This document shows positions 61,434 through 64,000 of a stretch of 64,000 bases of DNA, one piece after another. This stretch comes from JBJMLO01 sp045805265 (GTDB lineage: Bacteria > Actinomycetota > UBA4738 > JACQTL01), in assembly GCA_045805265.1 (NCBI GenBank), contig JBJMLO010000020.1, forward strand, positions 1 to 64,000, given 5' to 3'. Position 1 is the stretch's first letter; each line of letters opens with the position of its first letter. Both the position numbers and the translations under genes were made by a program. The notes beneath the pieces were generated by a model. The model ran no database searches, was not told where the DNA came from, and saw nothing but the letters and a program-made list of their open reading frames with translations.

Positions 61434-62213
61434 GTGGCGGAACCCGCGGAATCCCAAGGAGCCTTCCCGATGCGATGCCCCTACTGCGCCGAGGACATCA
61501 CCGACGACGACGCCACCCGGTGCCCCCACTGCGGCAGCGAGCTCCCCACGGCCTCCGGGAGGTCGCCGGCTCCGCCCCCGGCGGGGTGGGGCGGCTGGGG
61601 AGAGGGATCGGGCGGATCCCCCGACCCAGCACGGTCGGGCAGCGCCGAATCCCCCACCCAGCCCGCGACCCGCGAGACCGTCCAGTTCAGCCATACCGGC
61701 CAGCGGTACCTCCTGGGCTACGACTCGACGCACTTCGGCATCTGGGACCGCAGCTCCCCCACCGCCCCCGTCGAACGGTTCCCCCGCAGCGACGATGGGT
61801 GGAGCGAGGCCTGGGCCCGGTATGCCTCGCTCGAGCCGCACAGCCAGCCGGTCCAGGCCGGACCCCCGCAGGGGTCCCCCTATGGAGGCCCGGGACCGGC
61901 GTCCCCGACCGTGCCGTGGCAGCAGGGACCGCCCGCCTACTACCTCCCCCAGCAGCAGCGGACCAACGGCCTGGCGGTGGCCTCGCTGGTCCTGGGCATC
62001 GTCGGCGTCCTCGTCGCCCTGCTCGCGATCCCCGAGATCCTGGCCCTGATCTTCGGGCTGGTGGCCCTCGGCCAGATCCGCCGGTCCTCGGGAACACTCG
62101 GGGGCCGGGGGCTGGCCATCGCGGGCGTGTCGCTCGGGGGCGTGGGCATCGCGCTCTTCGTGATCGTGGTCATCTCGCTGGCCACCAACAACCACTCCAG
62201 CCCGGGGTTCTGA
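61434..62213 (+). CDS. zinc-ribbon membrane protein with GQRYLLGY module and DUF4190-like helices
   Basis: 259 residues. Zinc ribbon (Cys 15, 18, 30, 33), Pro/Gly linker, a soluble module at 83-136 (HTGQRYLLGY, FGIWDR, PVERFPR, GWSEAWARY), then two membrane helices of DUF4190 type (TNGLAVASLVLGIVGVLVAL, LAIAGVSLGGVGIALFVI). The module recurs in the next protein. Function unknown. Confidence 0.65.
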   Translation: MAEPAESQGAFPMRCPYCAEDITDDDATRCPHCGSELPTASGRSPAPPPAGWGGWGEGSGGSPDPARSGSAESPTQPATRETVQFSHTGQRYLLGYDSTHFGIWDRSSPTAPVERFPRSDDGWSEAWARYASLEPHSQPVQAGPPQGSPYGGPGPASPTVPWQQGPPAYYLPQQQRTNGLAVASLVLGIVGVLVALLAIPEILALIFGLVALGQIRRSSGTLGGRGLAIAGVSLGGVGIALFVIVVISLATNNHSSPGF

Positions 62214-62218
62214 GTCAC

Positions 62219-62860
62219 GTGCCGCCGGTGAGGCGCTGCCCCTTCTGCGCCGAGGAGATCCACCCCGAGGCAATCAAGTGCAAGTGGTGCGGCAGCATGC
62301 TCGACGGACCGGAGCCGGCGGGGGCGGCCCTGCCCCCTGCCCCGCCCGTCGAGGAGGCCCTCCAGTACACGCACTCCGGCCAGCGGTACCTCCTGGGCTA
62401 CGGGCCTGCTGTGTTCGGCATCTGGGATCGGGACCGGCCCGGCGGGCCGGTCGAGCGGTTCCCCCGAACCTCCGCGGGCTGGGACATGGCCTGGTCCCGG
62501 TACTCGGCCCTGGAGCCCCATCCGGTCGAGGTCGGGCTGGGGCCTTCGGGCATCGTCACGACGGGGGCGGGGACCGCAGGCAGAGGAGTGGGCGTGCGCG
62601 GTCCCGGCGGCGGCGCTCCCCCCCCAGGCCCGGCCCCGGCCCGACCGGTCTCGCGCGGGACCGGCCGGATCCATCCGGTGTGGTGGCTGGCGCCGATCCT
62701 GGCCGGGTGGCTGGGAGGCCTCGTCGCGTGGCTGGTGAACCGGGACCGCGACGAGCGGGTGGCCCGCCAGATGCTCGTCACGGGCATCGTGATCAGCGTG
62801 GTGTCGCTCTTCCTGTACTTCGGCGTACTGGGAGGGCCCAGGGCCGGCCGGCCGTTCTGA
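62219..62860 (+). CDS. zinc-ribbon membrane protein with GQRYLLGY module
   Basis: 213 residues from a GTG 5 bases after the previous stop. Zinc ribbon (Cys 7, 10, 21, 24), the module at 49-101 (YTHSGQRYLLGY, FGIWDR, PVERFPR, GWDMAWSRY), Pro/Gly linker and two membrane helices near the end (HPVWWLAPILAGWLGGLVAWL, LVTGIVISVVSLFLYFGVL). It is a paralog of the upstream protein in its first half only; the membrane part differs. Confidence 0.65.
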   Translation: MPPVRRCPFCAEEIHPEAIKCKWCGSMLDGPEPAGAALPPAPPVEEALQYTHSGQRYLLGYGPAVFGIWDRDRPGGPVERFPRTSAGWDMAWSRYSALEPHPVEVGLGPSGIVTTGAGTAGRGVGVRGPGGGAPPPGPAPARPVSRGTGRIHPVWWLAPILAGWLGGLVAWLVNRDRDERVARQMLVTGIVISVVSLFLYFGVLGGPRAGRPF

Positions 62861-62879
62861 CCACCCGGGACACGTTCCG

Positions 62880-64000
62880 TCAGCGGGCCGGCTCGAGCGT
62901 TGCGCCCGGTCGCGGCCTCGCCGGGCCACGCCATCCCAGGAACCCGCCGATGCCTCCGCCGGCGATCCCCCAGGCCAGCGCCAGCAATCCGCCTCCGCGA
63001 GGATCCGGCCACACCGTGATCGAGGCGGGGGACGCACCGCCGTAGAACCGGACGGTCAGGCCGGCGGCCACGCACCCCGCCACGACGAGCAGCGCGAACC
63101 CCACCCCCGCGAGCAGCCCGGCCGACGCGGCGTGCCCCCGGCTCTCCGTGGGCTTCCCGGCGCGGATCCCGCCGAGGACGGCCGCCGCGAGCGGCACCAG
63201 CAGGAACAGCAGGAAGGCTGACGGCGCGTTCCCGAAGCGCACCCCCGCGAACGGCGACCGTCCCGGCACGCGCTTCCCGTGGACGAAGGGAGCGCCCAGG
63301 TTCACGTCGCCGTGTTCCGGGAACCGCGTGAAGCACAGGAACGAGCGGGGCGGCGCCGTTCCCTCCACCCGGTCGCAGCCACCCATGGCCGGGACGAGGA
63401 CCAGCATCGACTGGTTGGGCAGGGCCAGGGTGTGGTGGACCAGGAGGTCGACGCCAGACGCCCCTCCCCCCGCCGTCCGGTCCACATATGCCCGGGTCGC
63501 GTCCGGGTTCAGCCCCGCGAGCACGAGGAGGCCGACGAACGACAGGCCCAGCGCCCAGGCGAACATGCGCCACGCGCCAGCGAACGCGCCGGCCACGAGT
63601 ACCGCGCCCGCCCGCGGGGGCGTCGCGCCACGGCCGGCGCCCCCCGCCCGGATCCCGGACAGCCCGGACCAGGCCCCGCCCAGCAGGCCCACGACGATCC
63701 CGGCGCCGAGCGGCAGGAACGCCGCCCACGGCCGCGAGACGCCGATCGCCACCTGCCCGCCCTCGATCACGGGGATCCGGAAATGGAACCCGACCAGCAG
63801 GGACAGCAGGAACGTGAGGAGCCCGAACGGCAACCCCACGGCGGATCCCCACACCGCCCGGCGGGCCACGCCGCCACCGGCCCGGTCGCCCACGGCCTGC
63901 CCGCCCCGGAACAGGAGCACGACGCCGATCGCCGTCACCGTGAGCAGCGCCACCGAGAGGTCGAGGAACGTCCCCCTGATGCCGGAGCCGCTGGCCCGAA
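62880..64000 (-). CDS. polytopic membrane protein (cut by window edge)
   Basis: At least 373 residues; the frame stays open to the right edge, and the codons before the GTG at 63953 (SGSGIRGTFLDLS) extend the first helix, so the true start is probably outside. About seven hydrophobic segments (SVALLTVTAIGVVLLFRGG, AVGLPFGLLTFLLSLLVGF, FLPLGAGIVVGLLGGAW, MFAWALGLSFVGLLVLAG, AFLLFLLVPLAAAVLGGI, GFALLVVAGCVAAGLTV, LLALAWGIAGGGIGGFLG). One long loop with two Cys (CDRVEG and FLCFTRFPEHGD) may be outside the cell. No family recognised. Confidence 0.6.
   Translation of the reverse strand, partial: RASGSGIRGTFLDLSVALLTVTAIGVVLLFRGGQAVGDRAGGGVARRAVWGSAVGLPFGLLTFLLSLLVGFHFRIPVIEGGQVAIGVSRPWAAFLPLGAGIVVGLLGGAWSGLSGIRAGGAGRGATPPRAGAVLVAGAFAGAWRMFAWALGLSFVGLLVLAGLNPDATRAYVDRTAGGGASGVDLLVHHTLALPNQSMLVLVPAMGGCDRVEGTAPPRSFLCFTRFPEHGDVNLGAPFVHGKRVPGRSPFAGVRFGNAPSAFLLFLLVPLAAAVLGGIRAGKPTESRGHAASAGLLAGVGFALLVVAGCVAAGLTVRFYGGASPASITVWPDPRGGGLLALAWGIAGGGIGGFLGWRGPARPRPGATLEPAR

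Overview
The window is high-GC, densely coded bacterial DNA. It looks like an actinobacterium (Actinomycetota), probably an uncultured soil or aquatic lineage. The basis is GTG-rich starts, many TANNNT hexamers only 4-10 nt before a start codon (leaderless transcripts), a PAC2-family protein, a luciferase-like oxidoreductase of the kind that normally uses coenzyme F420, and zinc-ribbon membrane proteins with proline-rich tails. No rRNA, tRNA or CRISPR array was recognised. The only mobile DNA is the 3' end of an ISL3-type transposase at the left edge.

Left part (1-14 kb): transposase remnant, a small lipoprotein, two large secreted Asp-box (BNR/sialidase-fold) proteins facing away from each other, a zinc-ribbon/cyclase/ATPase/TPR signalling protein, a secreted DUF11-like protein, rlmN with a coupled acetyltransferase, and a third BNR protein. 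14.2-20.6 kb: two minus-strand blocks that together encode reductive pyrimidine breakdown: LLM oxidoreductase, beta-ureidopropionase, class III aminotransferase, then dihydropyrimidinase and methylmalonate-semialdehyde dehydrogenase. No dihydropyrimidine dehydrogenase is present, so the LLM protein is the candidate ring reductase. A hairpin covers the ribosome binding site of the first gene. 20.9-33 kb: a fourth BNR protein, acyl-CoA synthetase, a DUF309 protein, a duplicated ~152-bp intergenic element, an alpha-mannosidase/PfkB kinase/pseudouridine-phosphate glycosidase operon (which would release uracil), and a large secreted sulfatase with Cys-paired repeats.

33-44.7 kb: beta-hydroxyacid dehydrogenase, sarcosine-oxidase-like FAD enzyme, a c-di-GMP GGDEF/HD-GYP sensor, PAC2 protein, VIT1-type transporter, MarR regulator with 6-phosphogluconolactonase, an ABC-F ATPase with a structured leader, and a fifth BNR protein. 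A frameshifted scrap of a second ABC-F gene lies at about 44.75 kb. 44.9-54 kb: a methyltransferase with beta-sandwich tail, then mdh, pepN, an epimerase, isocitrate dehydrogenase and, divergently, citrate synthase with a CBS protein: a TCA-cycle block. 53.7-60 kb: two membrane proteins sharing a C-terminal tail, metF, folD, a PIN/AbrB toxin-antitoxin pair with its own palindrome, purH and purN: one-carbon and purine metabolism apparently interrupted by the toxin-antitoxin pair. 60-64 kb: small membrane proteins, several with zinc ribbons, two sharing an unrecognised ~53-residue module.
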